NCBI RefSeq assembly: GCF_006494775.1
Contig: NZ_CP041146.1
Location: 2,852,001 to 2,916,000 of the forward strand
Direction: 5' to 3'
Length of the DNA stretch: 64,000 bases
From: Nocardioides humi
Lineage (GTDB): Bacteria; Actinomycetota; Actinomycetes; Propionibacteriales; Nocardioidaceae
Part shown: positions 27,151 through 34,961 of the stretch, piece by piece
How positions within the stretch are numbered: the first letter of the stretch is position 1
How the letters are laid out: every line of letters begins with the position of its first letter
The notes under the pieces: generated by a model
Told to the model about the DNA's origin: nothing
Seen by the model: only the letters and a program-made list of their open reading frames with translations
Database searches by the model: none
Position numbers and translations under genes: made by a program

Positions 27151-28779
27151 TCATTCGACGGTGATGGAGGTGAGGTCGGCGAACCACGACTGCGGCTGGA
27201 CGAAGCCCTTGACGTTCTCGGCAAGGACGCGTGGGTTCCGGTCGTTGACCACGTTGAGCCAGGCGGCCTCCTCGGTGATGATCTGCGCCGCCTCGGCGTA
27301 GATCCCGGACCTGGCGTCGTCGTCGAGGACGGTCTTCGCCTGGGCGAGCAGCTTGTCGACCTCGGGGTTGGCGTACTTGCCGGCGTTGATGGTCGAGTCG
27401 CTGGCGAACCACATGCTCCAGAAGCCCTCCTGCTGGAAGGACAGGGAGATGTTGATCGCGTTGGCGTCGTCCGGGATCCGGCCGACGAAGTAGTCGGTCA
27501 GCATGGCCGCCCACTCGATCGGCTTGAGCTCGACCTTGATGCCCACCTTGGCCAGGTCGGCCTGGAGCGCGGTGTTCATCGGGCCCGGGATCATGTTGCC
27601 GGAGCCGCTGGTCGGGTACGACAGCGTCATCGTGAAGCCGTCGGGATAGCCCGCCTCCGCGAGCAGCTGCTTGGCCTTGTCGACGTCGTAGCCGTAGAGG
27701 TCGTCCTCCGGTCGGTACGCCGCATTGGCGTGCGGCGTCGTGCCCAGGGCCGGCTCCGCGGTGTCGTGGAGGATGTTCTCGACCATGGCGTCGCGGTCGA
27801 TCGCCCAGTTGAGGGCCTGCCGGACCTTGACGTCGTCGAAGGGCGGCTTGGTCGTGTTGAGCACCCACGGCCAGGCGTGGTCGTAGGAGTTGGTCAGCAC
27901 CTGGTAGCCCTCGCCGTCCAGGCTCGGCACGTCGTCCGGCGGCGGGACCTCGATCCAGTTCACCTCGCCGGACCGCAGCGCGGCGGTGCGGGCGGTGGGA
28001 TCGGGGATGGGCCGGAGGATCACCGTGTCCACGGTCGGCTTACCGTTCCAGTAGTCCGGGTTGGCCACCATGGTGAGCTGCTGACCGCGCTCGAGGGACT
28101 CGAACTCGAACGGACCGGTGCCGACCGGCTCGAGGGCGAACTTCTCGTTGCCCAGCTCCTTGATCGCCTTGGGGCTGCCGAAGTAGACGGTCGCGAGGTC
28201 GACAGGGAGGTAGGACCAAGGACCGTTCGTCGTGATCTCGAGGGTGAGGTCGTCGATCTTCTGGAAGGACTTGATGCCGGAGATCGACAGACCGCCCTGG
28301 CCGTTGAGATCGGGGTAGTAGTGGTCGGACCCGGTGTCGACGTACCGCTCGAGGTTGAACACCGCCGCGTCGGCGTTCCAGGGCTCGCCGTCGTGGAACG
28401 TGACGTCCGGGCGGAGCTTGAAGGTCCACACGGTCAGGTCCTCGTTCGGCTCCCACGACTCGGCGAGGTCCGGGACGATCTTCGGGATCTCATCCCCCTG
28501 CGTCAGGTCGAACTTGGTGAGACCGTCGTACAGCTGGTTGGCGACGAACCGCAGGCCCTCGTAGCCCTGAGCCTGGGCGAGGCCGGTGTCGAGGACCGGG
28601 ATGTCGGAGGCCGTCATGCCGATGATCAGGGTGTTGGCGCTGCCGCTCGAGCTGCCACCGCCGCCACAGGCGGCGAGCATCGCGGACAGCAGCACACCCG
28701 CGGAGGCGACGGCGGCGACCCGCATTCGTCGTCCCCGGCCGGCGCCTCGGCGCCGCGTTCGGAGGAGGGGGCTGTTCAC
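27151..28779 (-). CDS. Peptide/nickel-type ABC transporter substrate-binding lipoprotein
   Basis: 542 residues of the SBP family 5 (DppA/OppA). A lipoprotein signal ends in LSAMLAAC-GGGGSSSG, so Cys is lipidated and the protein is anchored outside the membrane. Further family features: TFKLRPDVTFHDGEPW, VRQALNWAIDRDAMV and NIDKAKQLLAEAGYPDGF-like DVDKAKQLLAEAGYP. It presents oligopeptide-like or amide ligands to the permeases encoded upstream. The GTG start at 28779 has AAAGGAAAG before it; an ATG 17 codons in would shorten the basic region. Confidence 0.92.
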   Translation of the reverse strand: MNSPLLRTRRRGAGRGRRMRVAAVASAGVLLSAMLAACGGGGSSSGSANTLIIGMTASDIPVLDTGLAQAQGYEGLRFVANQLYDGLTKFDLTQGDEIPKIVPDLAESWEPNEDLTVWTFKLRPDVTFHDGEPWNADAAVFNLERYVDTGSDHYYPDLNGQGGLSISGIKSFQKIDDLTLEITTNGPWSYLPVDLATVYFGSPKAIKELGNEKFALEPVGTGPFEFESLERGQQLTMVANPDYWNGKPTVDTVILRPIPDPTARTAALRSGEVNWIEVPPPDDVPSLDGEGYQVLTNSYDHAWPWVLNTTKPPFDDVKVRQALNWAIDRDAMVENILHDTAEPALGTTPHANAAYRPEDDLYGYDVDKAKQLLAEAGYPDGFTMTLSYPTSGSGNMIPGPMNTALQADLAKVGIKVELKPIEWAAMLTDYFVGRIPDDANAINISLSFQQEGFWSMWFASDSTINAGKYANPEVDKLLAQAKTVLDDDARSGIYAEAAQIITEEAAWLNVVNDRNPRVLAENVKGFVQPQSWFADLTSITVE

Positions 28780-28868
28780 GTCGGTTCTTTCCTTTCTCGA
28801 AGCCGCACGAGGCAGCGCTCGACCGCCCGGCGACCCAGGTGGTCGTCGGCAGGGTGGAGAGGTGGTGG

Positions 28869-29684
28869 CTAGGCCGTCTTGAAGAGCGACTTCCCCGGGA
28901 TCGCCGCGAGGAGCGAGGCGGTGTACTCGTGGGAGGGAGCCGACCAGATCTGCTCTGCGGACCCGTGCTCGACGAGCTTGCCGTGATACATGACGACGAC
29001 GTTGTCGCAGATGTGCTCGATGACCGCGAGGTCATGCGAGATGAACACGAAGGCGACCCCGAGGTCCTTCTGCAGGTCCGCGATCAGGTTGAGCACCTGG
29101 GCCTGGACGCTCTTGTCCAGCGCGGACACCGCCTCGTCGCAGACCACGAGGTCCGGCGAGGTGGCCAGGGCGCGTGCGATCGCCACCCGCTGGAGCTGTC
29201 CGCCGGACATCTCGTGCGGATAGCGCCGGGCGTGCGCGGCCGTGAGGCCCACTCTCTCGAGCAGCTCGACGGTGAGCTTCTTGCGTCGTTGCGCCTCGAT
29301 GTCGTGGGCACGCATGTTGAACTCCATCGACCCGGCGATCGTGAGCCGGGGGTTGAGGGAGGTCTGGGGGTTCTGCGGCACCACCTGGAGGCGGGCCCGC
29401 AGCCTGCGCATCTGGGCACGGGACTGGGTGGCCAGGTCGGTCCCGTCGAACTCCACCCTGCCCTCGTCGGGCTTCATCAGGCCCAGGCACATCTTGCCGG
29501 TGGTCGACTTGCCGGAGCCGGACTCGCCGACGATGCCGAGGATCTCGCCGCGGGCGACGTCGAAGCTCACGTCGTCGACGGCCCGGAGGCTGCCGAAGGC
29601 CTTGACCAGGCCCTCGGCCCTCATCAGGGGCGCGGTGTCCGGGACGGGACCGGCCTCCTGGGCGGTGAGGGTCTCGGTGTTCAC
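28869..29684 (-). CDS. Oligopeptide ABC transporter ATP-binding protein, DppF type
   Basis: 271 residues: Walker A GESGSGKSTTGK, signature MSGGQLQRVAIARAL, Walker B DLVVCDEAVSALD, followed by the switch His in ISHDLAVIEH. It begins with a GTG overlapping the stop of the DppD gene (GTGA). Together with the DppD-type ATPase it powers the peptide-type importer. The DE-A-V-S (not DEPTS) Walker B extension is seen in some family members and is not likely to affect activity. Confidence 0.92.
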   Translation of the reverse strand: MNTETLTAQEAGPVPDTAPLMRAEGLVKAFGSLRAVDDVSFDVARGEILGIVGESGSGKSTTGKMCLGLMKPDEGRVEFDGTDLATQSRAQMRRLRARLQVVPQNPQTSLNPRLTIAGSMEFNMRAHDIEAQRRKKLTVELLERVGLTAAHARRYPHEMSGGQLQRVAIARALATSPDLVVCDEAVSALDKSVQAQVLNLIADLQKDLGVAFVFISHDLAVIEHICDNVVVMYHGKLVEHGSAEQIWSAPSHEYTASLLAAIPGKSLFKTA

Positions 29685-30589
29685 GACGCCACCGCCTCGG
29701 GCCCGGTCGCCTCCGGCGACCAGGCGATCATCGTGGGCAGGGTGCCGCGGGGGACGCCCGGCCGCGGCTGTGCGGCGAGGAGCCCCTGGGTGTAGGGGTG
29801 CTGGGGATTCTCGAGCACGGACCTCGCGGCGCCCTGCTCGATGAGCCGACCGCGGTACATCACCGCGACCCGGTCGCCGTAGTCGGCCGCGACGCCGACG
29901 TCGTGGGTCACCATGAGCACGGCCGTCCCGGTCTCCTCGCGCAAGGTGGAGATCAGGTCGAGGATCTGCTTCTGCACCGTCACGTCCAGAGCCGTCGTCG
30001 GCTCGTCCGCGATCAGGATCTGCGGGTCGCAGCTCACGGCGATCGCGATGACCGCGCGCTGCCGCATGCCGCCGGAGAGCTCGTGGGGGTAGCTGGCTGC
30101 GACCCGCTTGGGGTCCTGGATGCCGACCTGGGCCAGCAGCTCCTCGGCCCGTCGGACAGCGCTCTGCTTCGGCGTCCTCTGGTGCACCCGGATCACCTCG
30201 GCGATCTGCGAGCCGATCCTGCGCAGCGGGTCGAGGGCTCCGGTCGGGTCCTGCGGCACCATCGCGATCACGCCGCCGCGGATGGTGCGCATCTCCGAGT
30301 CGCGCACGCCGACGAGCTCCTTGCCGTTCATCCTGACCGAGCCGGTGATGTCGGCGTTCCTGCCGTAGAGCTGGAGCACCGAGCGAGCCGTCACCGACTT
30401 GCCCGAGCCACTCTCGCCCAGGAGCATCAGCGTCTTGCCGCGCTCGAGCGTGAAGGACACGTCCCTGACGATCTCGGTCCGCTCCCCGCGGCGGAGGAAG
30501 GCCGTGCGGAGGCCTTCGACCGCGAGCGGCGGGACAGGTCCGTCGCCCAACGGCCCGACCGCCTGGCTGTGGGTCTCGACGGCGGTCAT
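29681..30589 (-). CDS. Oligopeptide ABC transporter ATP-binding protein, DppD type
   Basis: 302 residues: Walker A GESGSGKSVTAR, signature ELSGGMRQRAVIAIA, Walker B ILIADEPTTALDVT and switch region VTHDVGVAADYGD. The C-terminal extension NPQHPYTQGLLAA is typical of DppD/OppD. Start ATG 30589 overlaps the stop of the permease gene (ATGA). Pairs with the DppF protein in the heterodimeric ATPase. Confidence 0.92.
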   Translation of the reverse strand: MTAVETHSQAVGPLGDGPVPPLAVEGLRTAFLRRGERTEIVRDVSFTLERGKTLMLLGESGSGKSVTARSVLQLYGRNADITGSVRMNGKELVGVRDSEMRTIRGGVIAMVPQDPTGALDPLRRIGSQIAEVIRVHQRTPKQSAVRRAEELLAQVGIQDPKRVAASYPHELSGGMRQRAVIAIAVSCDPQILIADEPTTALDVTVQKQILDLISTLREETGTAVLMVTHDVGVAADYGDRVAVMYRGRLIEQGAARSVLENPQHPYTQGLLAAQPRPGVPRGTLPTMIAWSPEATGPEAVAS

Positions 30590-31458
30590 CGGTCACCTCC
30601 GCGCACGTCGAGGTAGTCCCGCAGGCCGTCGCCGAGGACGTTGAAGGCGACCGAGGGGATCAGGATCGCCACGGCCGGGATCACGGCCAGGATCGGCTTG
30701 GTGTAGATGTACTGCGTGTGGTCGCTGACCATGAGGCCCCACTCGGCGGTCGGCGGCGAGACGCCCAGGCCGAGGAAGCTGAGGCCGGCGGCGTACACGA
30801 TCGAGAGGCCGATGAGCGCCGTGCAGTAGACCACGACGGGCGGCGCGACATTGGGCAGCACCTGACGCACCGCGACCGCGACGCCGGTCGCACCGGAGGC
30901 GCGCGCCGCCTCCATGTAGTCCAGCTCCACCAGGCGACGGGTCTCGGTCTCGGCGACGCGGGCCACCGGCGGCACCAGGATGACGGCCAGCGCGATGATG
31001 GCGTTCGAGATGCCGGACCCGAGGGCGGCGGCGATCGCGATGGCCAGGAGCACGGCGGGGAAGGCGTAGAAGACGTCCAGTGTCCTCATGATCACCCGGT
31101 GCAGCCACGGTCTGCCCAGGCCGGCCGCCACGCCGAGCGCCGTGCCGAGAGTGCCGGCGAACAGCACGGGCACGAGTCCCGCCAGCAGTGAGAGCCGCGC
31201 GCCGACGACGAGCCGCGTGAAGACGTCGCGCCCTTGGCCGTCGGTGCCGAGCAGGTGTCCGTCCGTGCCGGCCGCAAGCAGCCGGTCGGCGGTCTCGCCC
31301 GCGTTCGGGTTGCCCACGAGGAGTGGGCCGACGAGGGCGACCACGGCGAAGACCAGGACGACGCAGCCGGAGATTCGGGCACTGAGAGGCAGTCGCCTGC
31401 GGCTACGTCGCCGACGACGCACGCGAGGGGCTGAACGGGCCGATGCTAGGACGGTCAT
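30586..31458 (-). CDS. Oligopeptide ABC transporter permease, DppC type
   Basis: 290 residues. A basic N-terminus precedes about six membrane segments. The permease family loop is visible as EAARASGATGVAVAVRQVLPN, the EAA site that docks onto the ATPases. It follows the DppB gene by 48 bp and precedes DppD with overlapping start and stop. Function as one half of the membrane channel is secure. Confidence 0.92.
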   Translation of the reverse strand: MTVLASARSAPRVRRRRRSRRRLPLSARISGCVVLVFAVVALVGPLLVGNPNAGETADRLLAAGTDGHLLGTDGQGRDVFTRLVVGARLSLLAGLVPVLFAGTLGTALGVAAGLGRPWLHRVIMRTLDVFYAFPAVLLAIAIAAALGSGISNAIIALAVILVPPVARVAETETRRLVELDYMEAARASGATGVAVAVRQVLPNVAPPVVVYCTALIGLSIVYAAGLSFLGLGVSPPTAEWGLMVSDHTQYIYTKPILAVIPAVAILIPSVAFNVLGDGLRDYLDVRGGDR

Positions 31459-31506
31459 GACGACTCCGATGCGAGGGACGAGTGGACGGGGTGAGGCGTC
31501 GGCGAC

Positions 31507-32451
31507 TCAGGTTCGGACCCGCGGATCGATGACCGCCTGCAGGGCATCGACCACGAGGTTGAGGAGGACGAAGGCGAGGGCGGAGACCAGTACGCCGGCC
31601 TGGATGACCGGGAGGTCGCGCTGGGCGATCGACTGGTAGACCAGCTGCCCGACACCGGGCCAGGCGAAGACCGCCTCGACGAAGATCACTCCGCCGAGGA
31701 GGTAGCCGATCTGCAGGCCGGCGACCGTCAGCAGCGACGGAGTGGTGTTGTGCAGGGCGTGCACCATGATCCTCCGGCGCGAGAAGCCGCGGGCCTGGAG
31801 CGCCTCGATGAAGTCCATGCCCATGACGTCCCGCACCGAGCTGCGGAACATCCGGGCGATGATGCCCGCGGGCACCAGCGCGGCGGTGAAGGCCGGCAGG
31901 ACCAGGTGGCTGAGGAGATCTCCGAACCCACCGCCGCCGTTGGCGCCGTACATGCCGCTCACCGGGAACAGCTGCGCGCCGGCGGCGAGATAGATGATCA
32001 GCAGGAGACCCACGGAGTACTGCGGCACGGAGATCGAGAACAGGGCGAACGCGTTGCCGAGGCGGGCGACGATGCCGTTCTCGCGGAGCGCGGTCACCGT
32101 GCCGATCAGCAGACCGAGGACCAGCGCCAGGATCGCCGCGGCGAGGGTCAGCACCAGGGTGTTGCCGAGGGCGTCCATGACGATCGGCGCCACGGCCGTG
32201 CGTTTGGACAGGCTGGTGCCGAAGTCGCCGGTGAGCGTGCTGGTCAGCCAGGACCAGTACTGGAGGGGCAACGGGTCGTTGAGGCCGAGTCGTTCGGTCA
32301 GCGCCGCCTTGGCCTCCGGTGTGCCGGTCGGTCCCAGCATCGCGGCGACGGGGTCGCCCGGGATGATCTTGATGGTCGCGAAGATGACGAGCGAGACGCC
32401 GATCAGCGTCGGGATCGCCATCAGGAGCCGCTTGCCGATGAAGCCGAGCAT
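31507..32451 (-). CDS. Oligopeptide ABC transporter permease, DppB type
   Basis: 314 residues beginning MLGFIGKRLLMAIPTLIGVS, typical of DppB. The EAA loop is FIEALQARGFSRRRIMVHAL. ATG 32451 lies two bases after the stop of the GntR gene, so regulator and transporter share a transcript. Together with DppC it forms the channel. Confidence 0.92.
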   Translation of the reverse strand: MLGFIGKRLLMAIPTLIGVSLVIFATIKIIPGDPVAAMLGPTGTPEAKAALTERLGLNDPLPLQYWSWLTSTLTGDFGTSLSKRTAVAPIVMDALGNTLVLTLAAAILALVLGLLIGTVTALRENGIVARLGNAFALFSISVPQYSVGLLLIIYLAAGAQLFPVSGMYGANGGGGFGDLLSHLVLPAFTAALVPAGIIARMFRSSVRDVMGMDFIEALQARGFSRRRIMVHALHNTTPSLLTVAGLQIGYLLGGVIFVEAVFAWPGVGQLVYQSIAQRDLPVIQAGVLVSALAFVLLNLVVDALQAVIDPRVRT

Positions 32452-32453
32452 GG

Positions 32454-33206
32454 TCAGGCCTTCCCCTCGGGTTCGGGGCGTCGCCGGCGACGCGGTTGCT
32501 TGATCTGCAGGGTGATCCGGTCGCCGCGGACCCGGTTGAAGGCGTACTCCAGCGGATTGCCGTTCTGGTCGCGCAGCAGGCGCTCGAAGAGCAGGATCGG
32601 CGCGCCGGTCTCGACGCCGAGGTGGCTGGCCGCGAACTCGTCGGCGAGCGTCGCCTCGATGTGGATGTCGCTGATGCCCATCTGGATGCCGGCACGCTCG
32701 TAGACGGAGTACCACTCGTCGACGAGCGGTGCCTGCTCGACGATCGCGGTGAGCGGCACCGGCACGTAGGCGGTGCAGACGTAGTACGGCTCGTCGTCGA
32801 TGGCCGCGACGTAGTCGACGATCGCGCACCGGTCGCCGGCGGCCAGACCGAGCCGATCGGCCACGCGCGGGGCGGCGACGTCCGTGGTGACGTCGAGGAT
32901 CCGGTGGGACACGCGCCGGCTGGTCGCCGGACCGTGGAGGTGGTCCACGGGATGGTCGACCTTGGAGGCCGAGACGAAGGTCCCGTTGCCGGGGATGCGC
33001 TGCACGAGTCCCTCCGCGCGCAGCAGGTGGAGCGCGTCCCGGATGACCTGGCGGCTGGTCGAGAACGACAGCATCAGCTCGGTCTCGCTGGGAAGGACGC
33101 CGGCCTCGATCTCCTTGTGGATGATGGCGGAGCGCATCAGGTCGCGCACGCGTCGAGCTGCGGCCTGGCGACGGGTCGTCCTCGGGTCGAGTCGGGTGGC
33201 GGACAT
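32454..33206 (-). CDS. GntR family transcriptional regulator, HutC/UTRA type
   Basis: 250 residues. N-terminal winged helix with LPSETELMLSFSTSRQVIRDALHLLRAEGLVQRIPGNGTFV and a C-terminal UTRA ligand domain (PLVDEWYSVYERAGIQ ... EATLADEFAASHLGVETGAPILLFERLLRDQNG). HutC-type proteins repress catabolic operons until a small ligand binds. It is the first gene of the amidase/peptide importer operon and probably regulates it through the palindrome at 33253-33268. ATG 33206 selected as the first in-frame codon before the HTH. Confidence 0.92.
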   Translation of the reverse strand: MSATRLDPRTTRRQAAARRVRDLMRSAIIHKEIEAGVLPSETELMLSFSTSRQVIRDALHLLRAEGLVQRIPGNGTFVSASKVDHPVDHLHGPATSRRVSHRILDVTTDVAAPRVADRLGLAAGDRCAIVDYVAAIDDEPYYVCTAYVPVPLTAIVEQAPLVDEWYSVYERAGIQMGISDIHIEATLADEFAASHLGVETGAPILLFERLLRDQNGNPLEYAFNRVRGDRITLQIKQPRRRRRPEPEGKA

Positions 33207-33252
33207 GCGGACAACAGTGCAGAACGGAAGTCACCCGACCAGATCCTTGGGG

Positions 33253-33268
33253 GTAACGCGGTCGTTAC
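33253..33268 (-). promoter_or_regulatory. Palindromic operator candidate of the GntR operon
   Basis: GTAACG-CGGT-CGTTAC is a perfect 6+6 palindrome with a 4-base centre, 47-62 bp upstream of the GntR start. Position, symmetry and size match HutC/GntR operators. No other strong palindrome with such symmetry is present in this 252-bp gap, apart from the hairpin at 33291. Confidence 0.5.
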
Positions 33269-33290
33269 GCCTCCAACCTTCCTCCGGAGG

Positions 33291-33315
33291 TGCCGTTTGA
33301 CCTGCGCAAACGGCA
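33291..33315. terminator. Hairpin in the gap upstream of the GntR operon
   Basis: TGCCGTTTG (33291-33299) and CAAACGGCA (33307-33315) form a perfect 9-bp stem with a 7-base loop. It could end the transcript of the MarR-like gene coming from 33459 or act as a regulatory structure. The rest of the gap 33207-33458 holds nothing else I recognise. Confidence 0.4.
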
Positions 33316-33458
33316 TCCTCGCGAGTCGCCGCGCCGGAAACTTCCTCGCCCACGCGGGGAGCCGATGACTCGGCTGCCGTCCCCGGCCTCGTGCCGCGTG
33401 GCGCACGTCATGGACTCGGGTCACAGAACCGGAGGTCTCGGCGGGCCTCAGCTTGGAT

Positions 33459-33905
33459 TCACCGCGGATGGGACGCGGCGCGTGGACCCGCGAGCACGGC
33501 TCGCGCCCGGCCGAGCACCTCGTTCAGCACCCGGCTCGCGGCGGCGACGTCCGCGGGGTCGAGGTCCTGCCAGATCGGGTCGGCGGCGAGGGCGATCCGG
33601 GCCTGGATCGCGGCGACCAGCTGTCGCCCGGCGGGCGTGGGCCGTCCGGCGGTGAGCAGCCCCGCGGCGACGAGGCCGTCGACGAGGGCGGGGGCGTCGG
33701 CGAACCGGGCCCGGTCGGCGACCGCGGCGGCGAGGCCGGCGTCGGTGCCGGCGTCGGCGCCGGTCTCGTCCTCGAGCACGTGGGCGAGACGGAGGGTGAC
33801 CCACTGCGGCTCGGTGAGCCGGCCGTCGAGGGCGCGGTCGAGCAGGGCGGAGAGCGACTTCTCCGTCTGGCCGATCAGCTGGGGTCCGAGGGGGAGGGCG
33901 GTCAT
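33459..33905 (-). CDS. MarR-like winged-helix protein
   Basis: 148 residues. The start LGPQLIGQTEKSLSALLDRALDGRLTEPQWVTLRLAHVL is like the MarR dimer/HTH opening, and GLVAAGLLTAGRPTPAGRQLV matches the wing with its TPAG sequence. The C-terminal helix ends in RARAVLAGPR. It diverges from a true MarR gene at 33982, with two operator-like palindromes between. It may be a regulator, or a small effector with MarR fold. A GGAGA ribosome site precedes its ATG. Confidence 0.7.
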   Translation of the reverse strand: MTALPLGPQLIGQTEKSLSALLDRALDGRLTEPQWVTLRLAHVLEDETGADAGTDAGLAAAVADRARFADAPALVDGLVAAGLLTAGRPTPAGRQLVAAIQARIALAADPIWQDLDPADVAAASRVLNEVLGRARAVLAGPRAASHPR

Positions 33906-33921
33906 GGCGGTCTCCTAATTC

Positions 33922-33962
33922 GTTGGTGCAGCCAACGATACTGGATCGTTGGTCGCACCAAC
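33922..33962. promoter_or_regulatory. Twin MarR operators in divergent promoter region
   Basis: Two 15-bp palindromes: GTTGGT-GCA-GCCAAC (33922-33936, one mismatch) and GTTGGT-CGC-ACCAAC (33948-33962, perfect), centres 26 bp apart. They fill the gap between the two MarR-type genes. A TAGACT -10 box (33969-33974) lies only seven bases before ATG 33982, so the marR transcript may be leaderless. The sites are well placed to repress both directions. Confidence 0.7.
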
Positions 33963-33981
33963 AATCTCTAGACTGGGGTCC

Positions 33982-34401
33982 ATGACCTCGCTGCACCGCG
34001 TCGCCGACCGGCCGACCTGGCTGCTCAGCCGCGCCAACGCCCGCGCGCAGGGCCTGCTGGGCGAGGCCTTCGCCGCGGCCGGCGTCCGCGGCTACCACTA
34101 CCGCCTGCTGGCGGCCCTCGAGGAGCACGGTCCGTCCAGCCAGGCCGACCTCGGCCGGGCGACCGGCATCGACCGCAGCGACGTGGTCGCGACGCTCGAC
34201 GACCTCGTCGGCTGGCGGCTGGCCCGGCGCGACCCGGACCCGGCCGATCGCCGGCGCAATGTCGTCACCCTGACCCGGGCCGGCGGGCGCCGGCTCGTCG
34301 AGCTCGACGGCGTGCTGGACGGCGTGCAGGAGGCCGTGCTCGAGCCGCTGACCCGGTCCGAGCGCAGGACGCTGCTCGCCCTGCTGGCGCGGCTCAGCTG
34401 A
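33982..34401 (+). CDS. MarR family transcriptional regulator
   Basis: 139 residues with a full MarR winged helix: YHYRLLAALEEHGPSSQADLGRATGIDRSDVVATLDDLV and the wing RRDPDPADRRRNVVTLTRAGG. It probably binds the twin palindromes just upstream, controlling itself and the divergent MarR-like gene. Ligands of this family are often phenolic or oxidant compounds; here unknown. Its 3' end overlaps the DinB gene by 8 bp on the other strand. Confidence 0.92.
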   Translation: MTSLHRVADRPTWLLSRANARAQGLLGEAFAAAGVRGYHYRLLAALEEHGPSSQADLGRATGIDRSDVVATLDDLVGWRLARRDPDPADRRRNVVTLTRAGGRRLVELDGVLDGVQEAVLEPLTRSERRTLLALLARLS

Positions 34402-34897
34402 CCAGCAGCCCCCGGAGGTACGCCGCCTGGCCGACGTGCTGCGTGCAGTCGTTGACGACGCTGACCAGGCGCACGCCCAGGGTGACCGGCGGGTCCCAGC
34501 GGGTGTCGACGACCCGGTCGAGGTCGTCGGGGGTGACCGTGGCGACGAAGGCGAGGGTGCGGGCGTGGGTGGCGCGGTAGTAGTCCAGGAGCAGGGCGGC
34601 GGGGGCGCGGACCGAGCCGACCTGCTCGCCGGTGTGGCCGTAGCCGGTGTCGGCGGGGTCGAGCGGGAGGCCGAAGCGCTCGGCGTACCCGTCGTCGGTC
34701 CACACCTGGCCGCTGCCCGCGACGTCGGCGACGTGGTCGTCCTGCACCCGGGTGAGGTGCCAGACCAGCCAGGCGATGGTGTTGGCGCCGGGCGCCGGCC
34801 GCGCGACGAGGACGTCGTCGGCGAGGCCGTCGAGGACCCCCTCGAGGTCGTCGAGCACGCGGGCGAAGGCGTCGGTCAGCAGGTCTGCGGGAGTCAT
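34394..34897 (-). CDS. DinB/DUF664 family protein (mycothiol-dependent enzyme fold)
   Basis: 167 residues of the four-helix DinB fold, with the metal-site histidines in AWLVWHLTRVQDDHV and QHVGQAAYLRGLL. Actinobacterial members include mycothiol transferases and isomerases, but many are uncharacterised. A monocistronic gene, convergent with marR. The ATG at 34897 is the natural start. Confidence 0.85.
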   Translation of the reverse strand: MTPADLLTDAFARVLDDLEGVLDGLADDVLVARPAPGANTIAWLVWHLTRVQDDHVADVAGSGQVWTDDGYAERFGLPLDPADTGYGHTGEQVGSVRAPAALLLDYYRATHARTLAFVATVTPDDLDRVVDTRWDPPVTLGVRLVSVVNDCTQHVGQAAYLRGLLVS

Positions 34898-34961
34898 GCC
34901 ACCGACGCTACGCCGGAGCCGGGCGGCCCCGCGGCCGGGCGGCCGGGCGCGGGCCCGCCGC

